Part shown: positions 1 through 6,877 of the stretch, piece by piece
Layout: the number at the start of each line of letters is the position of its first letter
Position numbering within the stretch: position 1 is the first letter of the stretch
Assembly: GCA_046536535.1 (NCBI GenBank)
Contig: JAWDMO010000044.1
Span: 1 to 9,974 of the forward strand
Direction: 5' to 3'
From: Conexivisphaera sp046536535
Lineage (GTDB): Archaea; Thermoproteota; Nitrososphaeria; Conexivisphaerales; Conexivisphaeraceae
Length of the DNA: 9,974 nucleotides
Program-made: the position numbers and the translations under genes
Notes under the pieces: model-generated
The model's database searches: none
The model's input: the letters and a program-made list of their open reading frames with translations, nothing else
What the model was told of the DNA's origin: nothing

Positions 1-1018
1 CAGGCTCGCCGGCAAGATAGGGTCGAACGGCCTCCAGGTATTCAACGTGTCCGGCGCGTGCGCGAGCGCGGCCGCCGCGTTCTCGATAGCCGATTCGATG
101 GTCAAGTCCGGGAAGGCCAGGAAGGTGCTCGTGGTCGGCTACGACAACTCGCCCAAGGGCTTCTACTACTCGTTCAACTCGTACCTGGACACGGACATGG
201 CGATAGGATATCCGCTGAAGGTCGTCGGGGCCGTGAATCCCACCTACTGGGCCATGTGGGCCAGGAGGAGGGCATACGAGATGGGCAAGCCGGTCGAGGA
301 CATAAAGGAGGTCATGGCCATCGTCAAGGAGGAGCTGAGCAAGAACGGCGCGCTGAACCCACACGCCCGCTACAAGAAGATCTTCACGATCAAGGAGGTC
401 CTCGAGTCGCCGGTGGTGGACGATCCGCTCCACCTCTACATGATATCCGCGGTCAGCAGCGGCGCAGGCGCTGTCCTCCTCTCCGACATGGACAGTGCCA
501 GGAAGCTCACCGATAAGCCCGTGAAGGTCGCCGCATCCGCCGTGGGCGGCCCGCTCTACAACGAGCCGTCGCCCAGGCTCACATACTTCGCCACCGCCGG
601 GGGTAAGAGGGCCGGGAAGCCGTTCTACGAGTGGAGGAAGCCCATAGAGGACGCGTACAGGCAGGCCGGGATAAGGCCCGAGGACATCGATCTGGCCGAG
701 GTCCACGACACGTGCCTGTTCAACACGATAAACTGGATAGACCAGATCATGGGATGGGAGCGCGAGGAGACCGACAGGCTGATCAGGAGCAGGCAGTTCG
801 GCCGCGACGGCAGGTTCCCCGTGAACCTGAGCGGGGGCACGACCTCGTTCGGCGAGGCGGTCTACGCGCAGGCCCTGATGGAGGTCTACGAGGTCTTCAG
901 GCAGCTCAGGGGCGAGGCCGGCGAGCGCCAGGTGAAGAAGAACGCGAAGATAGGGCTCGCGACCGCATATGGCGCATACGGATCCTATGGCTCCATAATC
1001 CTCGAGAGGGCCTGGTGA
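1..1018 (+). CDS. Thiolase-like protein of the SCP2/lipid-transfer type, 5' end outside window
   Basis: The reading frame is open from position 2, so the gene begins left of the window and 339 codons are visible. The nucleophile motif VSGACAS carries its Cys at 59-61. A second motif, AEVHDTC, with His at 704-706, is the SCP2-thiolase version of the NEAF loop. The C-terminal half has the family's LRGEAGERQV stretch. The GHP loop expected after NLSGG reads TTSFGEAVYAQ instead, so the usual third-loop His is absent, and the last loop is Tyr/Gly-rich (YGAYGSYG) with no second Cys. Family members condense or cleave acyl-CoAs, and some (the Ltp aldolases of steroid breakdown) perform retro-aldol cleavage, often with a DUF35 partner. 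I infer an acyl-CoA C-C bond enzyme of altered chemistry, or a non-catalytic homologue. The gene is separated from the following operon by a 123-base gap, so co-function with it is only suggested. Confidence 0.85.
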   Translation, partial: RLAGKIGSNGLQVFNVSGACASAAAAFSIADSMVKSGKARKVLVVGYDNSPKGFYYSFNSYLDTDMAIGYPLKVVGAVNPTYWAMWARRRAYEMGKPVEDIKEVMAIVKEELSKNGALNPHARYKKIFTIKEVLESPVVDDPLHLYMISAVSSGAGAVLLSDMDSARKLTDKPVKVAASAVGGPLYNEPSPRLTYFATAGGKRAGKPFYEWRKPIEDAYRQAGIRPEDIDLAEVHDTCLFNTINWIDQIMGWEREETDRLIRSRQFGRDGRFPVNLSGGTTSFGEAVYAQALMEVYEVFRQLRGEAGERQVKKNAKIGLATAYGAYGSYGSIILERAW

Positions 1019-1040
1019 CGCGGCCCATCCCATTCCATCC

Positions 1041-1062
1041 CATATCTTCCATTTTCTATTTA
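1041..1062 (+). terminator. Pyrimidine-rich probable terminator after the thiolase-like gene
   Basis: A C/T-rich stretch with repeated CATCCCAT-like units follows the stop codon at 1018 and passes into TTCCATTTTCTATTTA. No hairpin is evident. Archaeal termination commonly uses T-rich tracts, so this is a reasonable end for the upstream transcript. The adjoining TTTAATATAAAA could instead be an additional TATA element. This is a composition-based call. Confidence 0.4.
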
Positions 1063-1107
1063 ATATAAAATGATGTAAGGAAGGAGCCCGCGCAGCGCAC
1101 GCCAATC

Positions 1108-1118
1108 GTTATTAATAT
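1108..1118 (+). promoter_or_regulatory. TATA-like element for the seven-gene operon
   Basis: GTTATTAATAT stands out in a GC-rich flank and is centred about 28 bases before the ATG at 1142. Archaeal TATA boxes lie roughly 25-30 bases before the transcription start, so transcription should begin within a few bases of the ATG. This agrees with the lack of any GGAGG-like ribosome binding site between 1119 and 1141. A second AT-rich block at 1059-1070 is a weaker alternative that would give a leader of about 50 bases. Confidence 0.6.
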
Positions 1119-1141
1119 CCGGGTCCGCGGGCCTCCGTAAC

Positions 1142-3640
1142 ATGGCCGGCCAGGAAGAGAGGAGATGTTACAACCTGGATCACGGCGGGGTCGTCGTCGC
1201 GACGGTCAGGGACGGGAAGATAGTGCGCGTCCAGCCGCTGTATCTGAGCGACGACGACGCTCCATCCTGGAAGATAAGGGTCGGCGACCGCGTTTTCACG
1301 CCGCCCCGCAGGTCCAACGCCACGCAGTTCACTATATCGATGCGCAGGAGGGTTTACGCGAGCAACAGGGTCCTCTATCCGATGAAGAGGGAGGACTTCG
1401 ACCCCGATAAGAAGGACAGGAAGACGGAGAACAGGGGGAAGTCGAAGTACGTGAGGATAACGTGGAAGGAGGCCGCCGATATAGTGGCCAAGGAGGTGAG
1501 GAGGATCAGGAGCGAGTACGGTCCCGCCGCGATAGCGGCGATGATGAGCTCCCATCAGATGTGGGGATACCTGAACGCCAGCTACAGTGCGTTCACGCGC
1601 TTCTGGAGCATCCTGGGGTACACGGAGGTCCTGAACAACTCGGACAGCTGGGAGGGATGGTCGTGGGGCGCGGAGCACGCGTGGGGCTTCTACTGGAGGC
1701 TCGGCCTCCCCGATCAGTACGACCTGCTGGACGACGCCCTGAAGAACACGGACATGATAGTGCTCTGGTCCGCGGACCCGGACGCCACCAACTCGACCTA
1801 CGCGGGTTACGACTCCGTCACGGTGAGGCACTGGCTGAAGGAGCTCGGCAAGGAGATAGTGGTCATAGATCCGTACTGCAACTACACGGCCGTCCGGTTC
1901 GCCGACAAGTGGATAGCCCCGAAGCCGGGGACGGACGCGGCGCTCGCGGCCGCGATAGCCCACGTCTGGATAAAGGAGGGGACGTACGATAAGGGATACG
2001 TCGAGACGCACACGGTCGGGTTCGACAAATGGTCCGACTACGTGATGGGAAAGGAGGACGGGATACCGAAGACCCCTGAGTGGGCCGAGAAGATAACGGG
2101 CGTGCCCGCGCGCGAGATAAGGGCCCTCGCGAGGGAGTGGGCCAGGAAGAGGACCATGCTGGGCCCGGGGAACAGGGCTGGGATGGGCGGGGCCTGTCGC
2201 GCCCCCTACGGCCACGAGTGGGCCCGGATGATGGTCTACCTGCAGGCCATGCAGGGGCTCGGGAAGCCCGGCGTGAATTTCTGGTCCACCAACACCGCGC
2301 TGCCGTCCTGGGAGGAGTTCAACTTCCCCGGGTACGTGAACGGCGGCATGAACGTGCCCGGGATAGCGAAGCAGGTGTACCTGAACCCGGTCAAGCAGAA
2401 GCTCCTCAGGACGCTCGTGCCCGACGCGTTCCTGTCCGACGGCAAGCTATCCTGGAGGGGCTTCGGCTTCAACCTGGGCTCGACGGAACAGCAGTTCCAG
2501 CTCAACATATATCCGCTCTCCAAGCCCGACGGGGCTCCCGTCAGGATGCTCTACCGCTTCGGCTCCGCCTACCTGGGCACGATGCCGGACGGGAACAGGT
2601 GGGTTAAGGCATACCGCAGCCCCAGGCTGGAGTTCTTCGTGGTCCAGAACCCGTGGCTCGAGGGGGAGGCGAAGTTCGCCGACCTGATACTGCCGGCCGC
2701 CACGAACCTGGAGAGGGAGGACATAGCCGAGTGGAACAACGGAGGCGGCGCGAGCGGCGCCATACCCCACGGATCCAACTCGAACGCCCACAGGATAATA
2801 GTGTACATGCAGAAGTGCATAGAGCCGCTCGGGGAATCCAAGAGCGACTTCCACATATTCCTGGAGCTCGCGCGGGCCCTGGGGATAGAGAAGGAGTATT
2901 CGGAGGGGGAGGACGTCGAGGGATGGCTCAGGAGGATCTACGAATCGTCCGACATGAAGGACGTGATGCCGTTCGAGAAATTCAGGGAGCGCGGCTACTA
3001 CGTGGTGCCGGTCCCCGAGGACGACGTGTCCCACAGGTCGTTCGCGACCTTCTACGAGCTGGGGAGGGGCCTCGCCACCCCGACCGGAAAGATAGAGTTC
3101 GAGTCCAGGACGCTCGCGAAATTCGACCCGAAGGACCCGGAGAGGCCGCTCGTGGCGCACTACATACCGTCATGGGAGGGGCCGGAGAGCCCGGCTGCGA
3201 AGAGGTATCCGCTCGTCCTCGTCACGCCGCACGTCAGGTTCAGCTTCCATTCGCAGCACGACGGGGAGAAGAACCCGTGGATAGACGAGATACCCCATCA
3301 TCGCGTGTACAAGGACGGCCGCTACTGGTGGCCCCTCTGGATAAATCCGGCCGACGCCGAGAGGAGGGGGATAAAGGATGGGGACCTCGTGAAGGTCTAC
3401 AACGACAGGGGGGCCGTGGCGTGCATAGCCAGGGTCTCGGAGAGGGCCAGGCCCGGGTCCGTCCACGCTTACCAGGCGTCCGCTATCTACGAGCAGAGGG
3501 GCGAGCCCGGGAATCCCGGGTCCATCGAGGTCGGGGGATGCGTGAACCTCCTGACCTCGCTCAGGTTCATGTCCAAGAACGCGCACGGCTTCGCGCCCGC
3601 TCACGCGCTGGTCGAGGTGGAGAAGTGGGGGGGATCCTAG
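1142..3640 (+). CDS. Transhydroxylase-like molybdopterin enzyme, alpha (catalytic) subunit
   Basis: This 832-residue member of the DMSO-reductase superfamily should bind Mo or W through bis-MGD. From memory it aligns nearly end to end with the 875-residue large subunit of pyrogallol-phloroglucinol transhydroxylase, including DAPSWKI near residue 39, FTPPR at 52, YPMKR at 79, SSHxMWG at 136, DSWEGW at 168, GGACRA at 349, FPGY at 395, ADLILPA at 513 and TPTGKIEF at 646. There is no N-terminal Cys cluster motif, as in that family. Ser169 is the expected Mo ligand; His138, Asp168, Trp170 and Tyr398 match its catalytic residues. Positions equivalent to Tyr152, Arg153, Trp354, Cys557 and Tyr560 differ (Ala146, Ser147, Met348, and Gly/Ala around 534-540 beside a three-residue insertion), so the substrate is probably not simply pyrogallol. 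No Tat or Sec signal is present, so it should be cytoplasmic. The start fits the family N-terminus and the leaderless promoter. It pairs with the beta subunit that starts at the next base. Confidence 0.88.
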   Translation: MAGQEERRCYNLDHGGVVVATVRDGKIVRVQPLYLSDDDAPSWKIRVGDRVFTPPRRSNATQFTISMRRRVYASNRVLYPMKREDFDPDKKDRKTENRGKSKYVRITWKEAADIVAKEVRRIRSEYGPAAIAAMMSSHQMWGYLNASYSAFTRFWSILGYTEVLNNSDSWEGWSWGAEHAWGFYWRLGLPDQYDLLDDALKNTDMIVLWSADPDATNSTYAGYDSVTVRHWLKELGKEIVVIDPYCNYTAVRFADKWIAPKPGTDAALAAAIAHVWIKEGTYDKGYVETHTVGFDKWSDYVMGKEDGIPKTPEWAEKITGVPAREIRALAREWARKRTMLGPGNRAGMGGACRAPYGHEWARMMVYLQAMQGLGKPGVNFWSTNTALPSWEEFNFPGYVNGGMNVPGIAKQVYLNPVKQKLLRTLVPDAFLSDGKLSWRGFGFNLGSTEQQFQLNIYPLSKPDGAPVRMLYRFGSAYLGTMPDGNRWVKAYRSPRLEFFVVQNPWLEGEAKFADLILPAATNLEREDIAEWNNGGGASGAIPHGSNSNAHRIIVYMQKCIEPLGESKSDFHIFLELARALGIEKEYSEGEDVEGWLRRIYESSDMKDVMPFEKFRERGYYVVPVPEDDVSHRSFATFYELGRGLATPTGKIEFESRTLAKFDPKDPERPLVAHYIPSWEGPESPAAKRYPLVLVTPHVRFSFHSQHDGEKNPWIDEIPHHRVYKDGRYWWPLWINPADAERRGIKDGDLVKVYNDRGAVACIARVSERARPGSVHAYQASAIYEQRGEPGNPGSIEVGGCVNLLTSLRFMSKNAHGFAPAHALVEVEKWGGS

Positions 3641-4510
3641 ATGACGCACTACGGGATGATAATAGACGTCGACAGGTGCGTCGGGTGCTACAACTGCTTC
3701 GTGGCCTGTAAGGACGAGTACTGGGGCAACGACTATCCGCCGTACTCGAAGGCGCAGCCCGACCACGGCCAGAACTGGATAAGGCTGGCCGAGAAGGAGA
3801 GGAATTTCCCGCAGATAGTGGTGCGCGTGGACTACGTCCCGATACCGTGCATGCAGTGCAGGGACCCGCCCTGCGCAAAGGCCGCCAAGGACGGCGCCGT
3901 CTACGTGAGGGACGACGGGATAGTCATGATAGACCCGGAGAAGTCGAAGGGCCAGAAGCAGATAGTCGACTCATGCCCCTACGGCGCCATATCCTGGAAC
4001 GAGGAGCTCGAGATACCCCAGAAGTGCACATTCTGCGCTCATCTACTTGACCAGGGATGGAAGGAGCCCAGGTGCGCCGAGGCCTGTCCCGCGGACGCGA
4101 TAAAGTTCGGGGACCTGGACGATCCGAACAGCGAGGTGAGCGGGCTCTGGAAGGGCGCCGGGGTCCTCTCCCCGGAGCAGGCGAAGGGCGATCTCCTGTC
4201 GCCCCCCCGCGCCGACGAGCACGGGTCATCCGTCAGATATCTCGGGCTCCCGAGGCCCATCGTCGGCGGATCCGTCGTTTTCGGCGACAGCGGGGAGTGC
4301 GCATCCGGCGTCAGGGTCACCGTGCTGAAGGGGACCGGCGCCGTGGCGTCCGCCGAGACGAACGCCTTCGGCGACTTCATGATAGGCGGACTCGAGATGA
4401 ACGGGCAGTACAGCGTCAGGTTCGAGCACCCCGACTATCAGGCGAAGGAAATCGCCGTGAGCGTCGGGGGCGACGTCAACCTCGGAGAGGTGAGGCTGGA
4501 GAGGAGGTGA
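3641..4510 (+). CDS. Transhydroxylase-like iron-sulfur beta subunit with C-terminal beta-barrel domain
   Basis: This 289-residue protein resembles the 274-residue transhydroxylase small subunit from its first residues (YxMxIDVxxC). Ferredoxin-type cysteines occur at 13, 16, 19 and 23; at 70, 73 and 78; at 112; at 129 and 132; and at 145 and 149. These twelve match three [4Fe-4S] clusters, as in the Pelobacter structure, rather than the four clusters of DmsB/PsrB-type subunits. Other shared motifs are IDPEKxKG, CPYG, WNEE and KCTxCAHLLD. Residues about 158-204 form a Gly/Pro-rich linker that appears longer than in the known protein. Residues about 205-289 form a carboxypeptidase-regulatory/transthyretin-like beta domain with the matching VASAETNxFGxF segment. 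The ATG directly follows the TAG of the alpha gene, with a weak GGGGGGAT site overlapping that gene's end, implying coupled translation. It should sit on the alpha subunit and hold clusters for electron transfer or structure. Confidence 0.87.
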   Translation: MTHYGMIIDVDRCVGCYNCFVACKDEYWGNDYPPYSKAQPDHGQNWIRLAEKERNFPQIVVRVDYVPIPCMQCRDPPCAKAAKDGAVYVRDDGIVMIDPEKSKGQKQIVDSCPYGAISWNEELEIPQKCTFCAHLLDQGWKEPRCAEACPADAIKFGDLDDPNSEVSGLWKGAGVLSPEQAKGDLLSPPRADEHGSSVRYLGLPRPIVGGSVVFGDSGECASGVRVTVLKGTGAVASAETNAFGDFMIGGLEMNGQYSVRFEHPDYQAKEIAVSVGGDVNLGEVRLERR

Positions 4511-4511
4511 T
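4503..4511 (+). promoter_or_regulatory. Strong ribosome binding site GGAGGTGAT
   Basis: The site matches the full anti-Shine-Dalgarno complement and lies inside the last codons and stop of the beta-subunit gene. Its GGAGG core ends seven bases before the ATG at 4515, which fixes that start over the out-of-frame ATG at 4510. Confidence 0.75.
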
Positions 4512-4514
4512 GGC

Positions 4515-5642
4515 ATGTCCAAGCTGGTTTCGTCCGAATTCCAGAGCTGGGAGTCTCTGTACTGGCCCGAGGGCGTGCCTAGGTACGTCGACGTCCCGCT
4601 GCCCCCGCCCGACGCCTTCATGAAGGGCAGGGATGGCTGGAGGTACAGGTCCGGCGGGAACTCGCTGGACTGGGGAGCCATCTCGGGGCTGATCTCCGAG
4701 GTCGGGTCCAGGCTGGAGAAGCGCGGCTCCCGCTGCGCATCCCTCGTCGGCGATGACCTGCTGATGGGCCTGATCGGCGAGTCCCTGGTGATGTCGCGCA
4801 CGGCCTCGGCCGAGCTGCTGCGCAGCGCATCCCCGTCGTGCGGGCTGAGGATAGCCCTGTCCCCCGGGGGCACCGGGCCCGGCTCGGTGTCGATCGCGGA
4901 GGAGGGCGCCGACTCCTGGAATGCGCAGGCCGACTCGCCCGTGCTCTCCGTATACACCGGGGAAAGGCGCGCGATCTATTCCGCGGCCGCCCTCTGGGGG
5001 GACGCCGTCTCCCTCTCGACTTTCCTGGGGATCGGCTCCGAGAGGGGGATCGCCGTGATGGGGCGGCCGACCGGCGAGTTCGAGCTGTCGCTCGCAGCGG
5101 CGTCGCTCGCCGCCGGTATCCCGCTCACATATTCGCCCGGGGCTCCGCCGGGCGACGGTTACTCCGCGGCGTTCGCGGGCTCGGAGGCCATCGCCGCGGC
5201 CTCGTCGCTCCCGCGCGGGCTCTCATATGCTGGGGTCGAGGGTCCGCTGGACGCCGACTCCACGAGGAAGCTCGAGAGGTCGCTCGGCTACCCGGTCCTC
5301 CAGATGTACGGGATATCCGGGAGGGGGATACTGTTCTCCAACCCCCGCGACTTCAACGTCCACGGATCCGCCGGCATATCCATAACGAACGTCGACGCGG
5401 TGATATCGGAGGTCCTGGAGGCCAGCTGGTACAGGGGGAGGCGCCTCCTGGGCCCCGGCGAGGAGGGGGAGCTCGCCATAAAGGGCGCCTTCATAGACAT
5501 GTCATTTAACGCCGGCGACGGCAGACAGCGCCCCATCCAGGTCAGGATCTCCGGGAAGAATGCCACATGGCTGGGCGTCGGTGTGCTCGGCAAGATGGAC
5601 GAGAACGGATATCTCTACCCGGGCGGGAGGTCGTTCGTCTAG
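4515..5642 (+). CDS. Degenerate acyl-CoA-synthetase-like protein, N-terminal domain only (probable pseudoenzyme)
   Basis: This 375-residue protein follows the order of an ANL-superfamily (AMP-forming acyl-CoA synthetase) large domain. It has a WPEGVP segment near residue 17, a region like the start of the P-loop domain at about 141-180, GIPLTYSPGAPP at 201, LQMYGIS at 262 in place of the YGxTE motif, GPGEEGELAIKG at 313, and GKMDENGYLYPGGR at 359. The adenylate-forming motifs are lost. The T(S)GTTGxPKG loop is replaced by sequence around VYTGERRA, the Glu of YGxTE is Gly or absent, and the TGD aspartate before GKMDENG is missing. The protein ends four residues after the GR hinge motif, so the C-terminal lid with the catalytic Lys is absent. 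The next gene lies in another frame and does not continue it, so this is not a simple frameshift. I infer a scaffold, acyl-binding or regulatory subunit, possibly partner of the PaaK-like ligase downstream. Confidence 0.65.
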   Translation: MSKLVSSEFQSWESLYWPEGVPRYVDVPLPPPDAFMKGRDGWRYRSGGNSLDWGAISGLISEVGSRLEKRGSRCASLVGDDLLMGLIGESLVMSRTASAELLRSASPSCGLRIALSPGGTGPGSVSIAEEGADSWNAQADSPVLSVYTGERRAIYSAAALWGDAVSLSTFLGIGSERGIAVMGRPTGEFELSLAAASLAAGIPLTYSPGAPPGDGYSAAFAGSEAIAAASSLPRGLSYAGVEGPLDADSTRKLERSLGYPVLQMYGISGRGILFSNPRDFNVHGSAGISITNVDAVISEVLEASWYRGRRLLGPGEEGELAIKGAFIDMSFNAGDGRQRPIQVRISGKNATWLGVGVLGKMDENGYLYPGGRSFV

Positions 5643-5646
5643 GAGG
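5642..5646 (+). promoter_or_regulatory. GGAGG site overlapping a stop codon
   Basis: The site begins on the last base of the TAG that ends the acyl-CoA-synthetase-like gene. It leaves two bases to the ATG at 5649 and eleven to the in-frame ATG at 5658. The first gap is short and the second long, so the true start of the membrane protein is uncertain between residues 1 and 4. Confidence 0.5.
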
Positions 5647-5648
5647 CG

Positions 5649-6209
5649 ATGGTCGTCATGGATACGCTTTTCGTCGCGCTCCTCGTCCTGCACGTGACGG
5701 CCGCCGCCGTCTGGGTGGGGGGAAACACCGTGATAGAATTCGTCTTCCAGCGCAAGCTTAACGTCATAAACTCATCGCAGGCGGGCCTTGTATCGAAGAA
5801 CGCGGAGAACGCATTCACGTACATGGCCTGGGGCGCGCTCGCCACGATGAGCGCGACCGGCCTGGTGATGATAGCGATGTCAGAGATCGGCATCCTTCCG
5901 TACAACCTCGGCAGGCTCTTCACGATAGATCCGGCCGCCGGCACCGTCGGCTACTCGGGCCCGTTCCTGCTGGCCAGCATGCTGCTGACGCTGGTGGCGC
6001 TCATCAACGCCTCGCTGCTCACCTGGTACTTCCCGCCGCGCCTGAAGCTCCAGAAATATTCGGAGGATCCCATATTCCGCAACAGGGTCCTGGTCTCGAT
6101 GCAGATCCAGAACCGGATAGCCGTGGTCATAGTGATACTCATGGCCATCTACGCGACCCTGGTGGAGGCGCCCGCGCTGATGCACGTGCTCATGGGGGTG
6201 TTCATATGA
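5649..6209 (+). CDS. Four-helix integral membrane protein, CopD/DUF2269-like
   Basis: The 186-residue protein has hydrophobic segments at about 5-24, 58-77, 104-126 and 155-172. The first helix carries LHVTAAAVWVGG, the pattern seen in CopD/HemJ/DUF2269-type membrane proteins, in which an intramembrane His is often a metal or heme ligand. Here that residue is His15, and His179 lies near the C-terminus. Family level is the most I can assign, and no substrate is visible. Helix order, an Asn at the end of helix 3 (INASLLTWYFPPR) and an Asn at the start of helix 4 match the last gene of the operon, so the two are probable paralogues. The gene follows the degenerate synthetase gene by six bases and overlaps the next gene by four (ATGA). 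A membrane anchor or redox partner for the cytoplasmic enzymes is a reasonable inference. Confidence 0.7.
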   Translation: MVVMDTLFVALLVLHVTAAAVWVGGNTVIEFVFQRKLNVINSSQAGLVSKNAENAFTYMAWGALATMSATGLVMIAMSEIGILPYNLGRLFTIDPAAGTVGYSGPFLLASMLLTLVALINASLLTWYFPPRLKLQKYSEDPIFRNRVLVSMQIQNRIAVVIVILMAIYATLVEAPALMHVLMGVFI

Positions 6210-6877
6210 GCGATCGCGCCGGAACGGTGGTTCAGATAGCGCGGCCCGATGGATCCACCGCATATCTGGAGCTGGGCGCGGGCGAGCTCGCCGGGCTCGC
6301 GTCGGCCCTGGAGGGGATCCTCCGCTCGGCGGGGCTCGAGAAAGGGCACAGGTTGCTCGTGTACGATTTCAGCGCGGCCATCAACGTCCTGCCTCTCACG
6401 AGGGCATACGCCCCGGGGCTCCAGGAGGGCGCGTGCGACTCGATAGGGTGCTCCGTCCTGTCCCTGGACGGGCTGGCCGCGCTGGCCCCGCGGACCGCGT
6501 TCTTCCTCTCGCTGCTCAGGCCTGAGGCCCTCATGATACGCGGCGATCTGCTGCCCCCGCTTCGCGCCAGGCTTGGGCGCGACGTGCTCGCGGTGGATCC
6601 CAACCTGCGCTCGCTCATAACCGTCACATCCGACGCGTCCGATCCGTTCGGGGGGACCGGGGGCATCGAAGGCGTTGCGATGTACTCCATATATAGAGTG
6701 GATGCGGCGCTCTTCATGGCGTTGATGAGGCCGGACGGGCGCCTATCCTATTCGAGGGATCTCTACGAGTCCAGGTGCAGCGGCGGCAGGCTGTCGGTGA
6801 GGCCGTCGTTCGCGCGCGTCCCCGGATTCGTGGAGACGTCCCTGAGATGCGCCGGGCGGGAGGTGGTCGCGGCATGA
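6206..6877 (+). CDS. Unknown 223-residue protein, possibly a stripped PaaK-like domain
   Basis: I do not firmly recognise this protein. Its ATG overlaps the preceding TGA (ATGA), with GGGGGTG five bases upstream. Residues about 27-125 (LRSAGLEKGHRLLVYD, then a Gly/Ala-rich stretch, then FFLSLLRPEALMI and an Arg-rich helix) resemble the middle of PaaK/ANL ligases, where a helix after the P-loop is followed by GxxxGDRVL and later by a LxxxxPxxL segment. Residues about 155-190 (EGVAMYSIYRVDAALFMALM) could match the acceptor-motif region. No P-loop, YGxTE, TGD or hinge motif is present, so it cannot make adenylates. Five Cys or His-type residues are scattered without a metal-site pattern. Its position directly before the full-length PaaK-like gene suggests an accessory subunit of that ligase. 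A novel family unrelated to ligases remains possible. Confidence 0.6.
   Translation: MSDRAGTVVQIARPDGSTAYLELGAGELAGLASALEGILRSAGLEKGHRLLVYDFSAAINVLPLTRAYAPGLQEGACDSIGCSVLSLDGLAALAPRTAFFLSLLRPEALMIRGDLLPPLRARLGRDVLAVDPNLRSLITVTSDASDPFGGTGGIEGVAMYSIYRVDAALFMALMRPDGRLSYSRDLYESRCSGGRLSVRPSFARVPGFVETSLRCAGREVVAA
6858..6866 (+). promoter_or_regulatory. Ribosome binding site GGGAGGTGG deciding the PaaK-like start
   Basis: The site lies within the end of the preceding gene, with its GGAGG core ten bases before the ATG at 6874. It supports that start over the in-frame ATG at 6775, which would add 33 basic residues with no family match. Confidence 0.65.

Noticed and set aside
1163..1180. RRCYNL near the N-terminus of the Mo subunit as a possible Tat signal
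   Set aside because: No hydrophobic segment or cleavage site follows, and the family N-terminus aligns there as a beta strand of the mature protein.
1112..2215. Long antisense open frame opposite the Mo subunit
   Set aside because: It is a product of high GC content and codon bias on the real gene. It is Pro/Arg/His-rich, matches no family I know and has no ribosome binding site.
3505..3520. Near-palindrome CCCGGGAATCCCGGG as a possible operator
   Set aside because: It lies inside coding sequence encoding an ordinary Gly/Pro stretch, and no second copy was found near a promoter.
1142..3640. Reading the Mo subunit as a polysulfide/thiosulfate reductase or formate dehydrogenase
   Set aside because: It lacks the N-terminal four-Cys cluster motif and shows the transhydroxylase-specific SSHxMWG, DSWEGW and FPGY motifs together with the barrel-bearing beta subunit.
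5600..5660. Frameshift explanation for the short acyl-CoA-synthetase-like protein
   Set aside because: The sequence after its stop codes for a membrane protein in another frame, and no lid-domain motifs appear in any frame nearby.
6775..6873. In-frame upstream ATG that would lengthen the PaaK-like protein by 33 residues
   Set aside because: The extension is Arg-rich and overlaps the preceding gene without family similarity. The ATG at 6874 has a ribosome binding site and an ATGA overlap like its neighbours.
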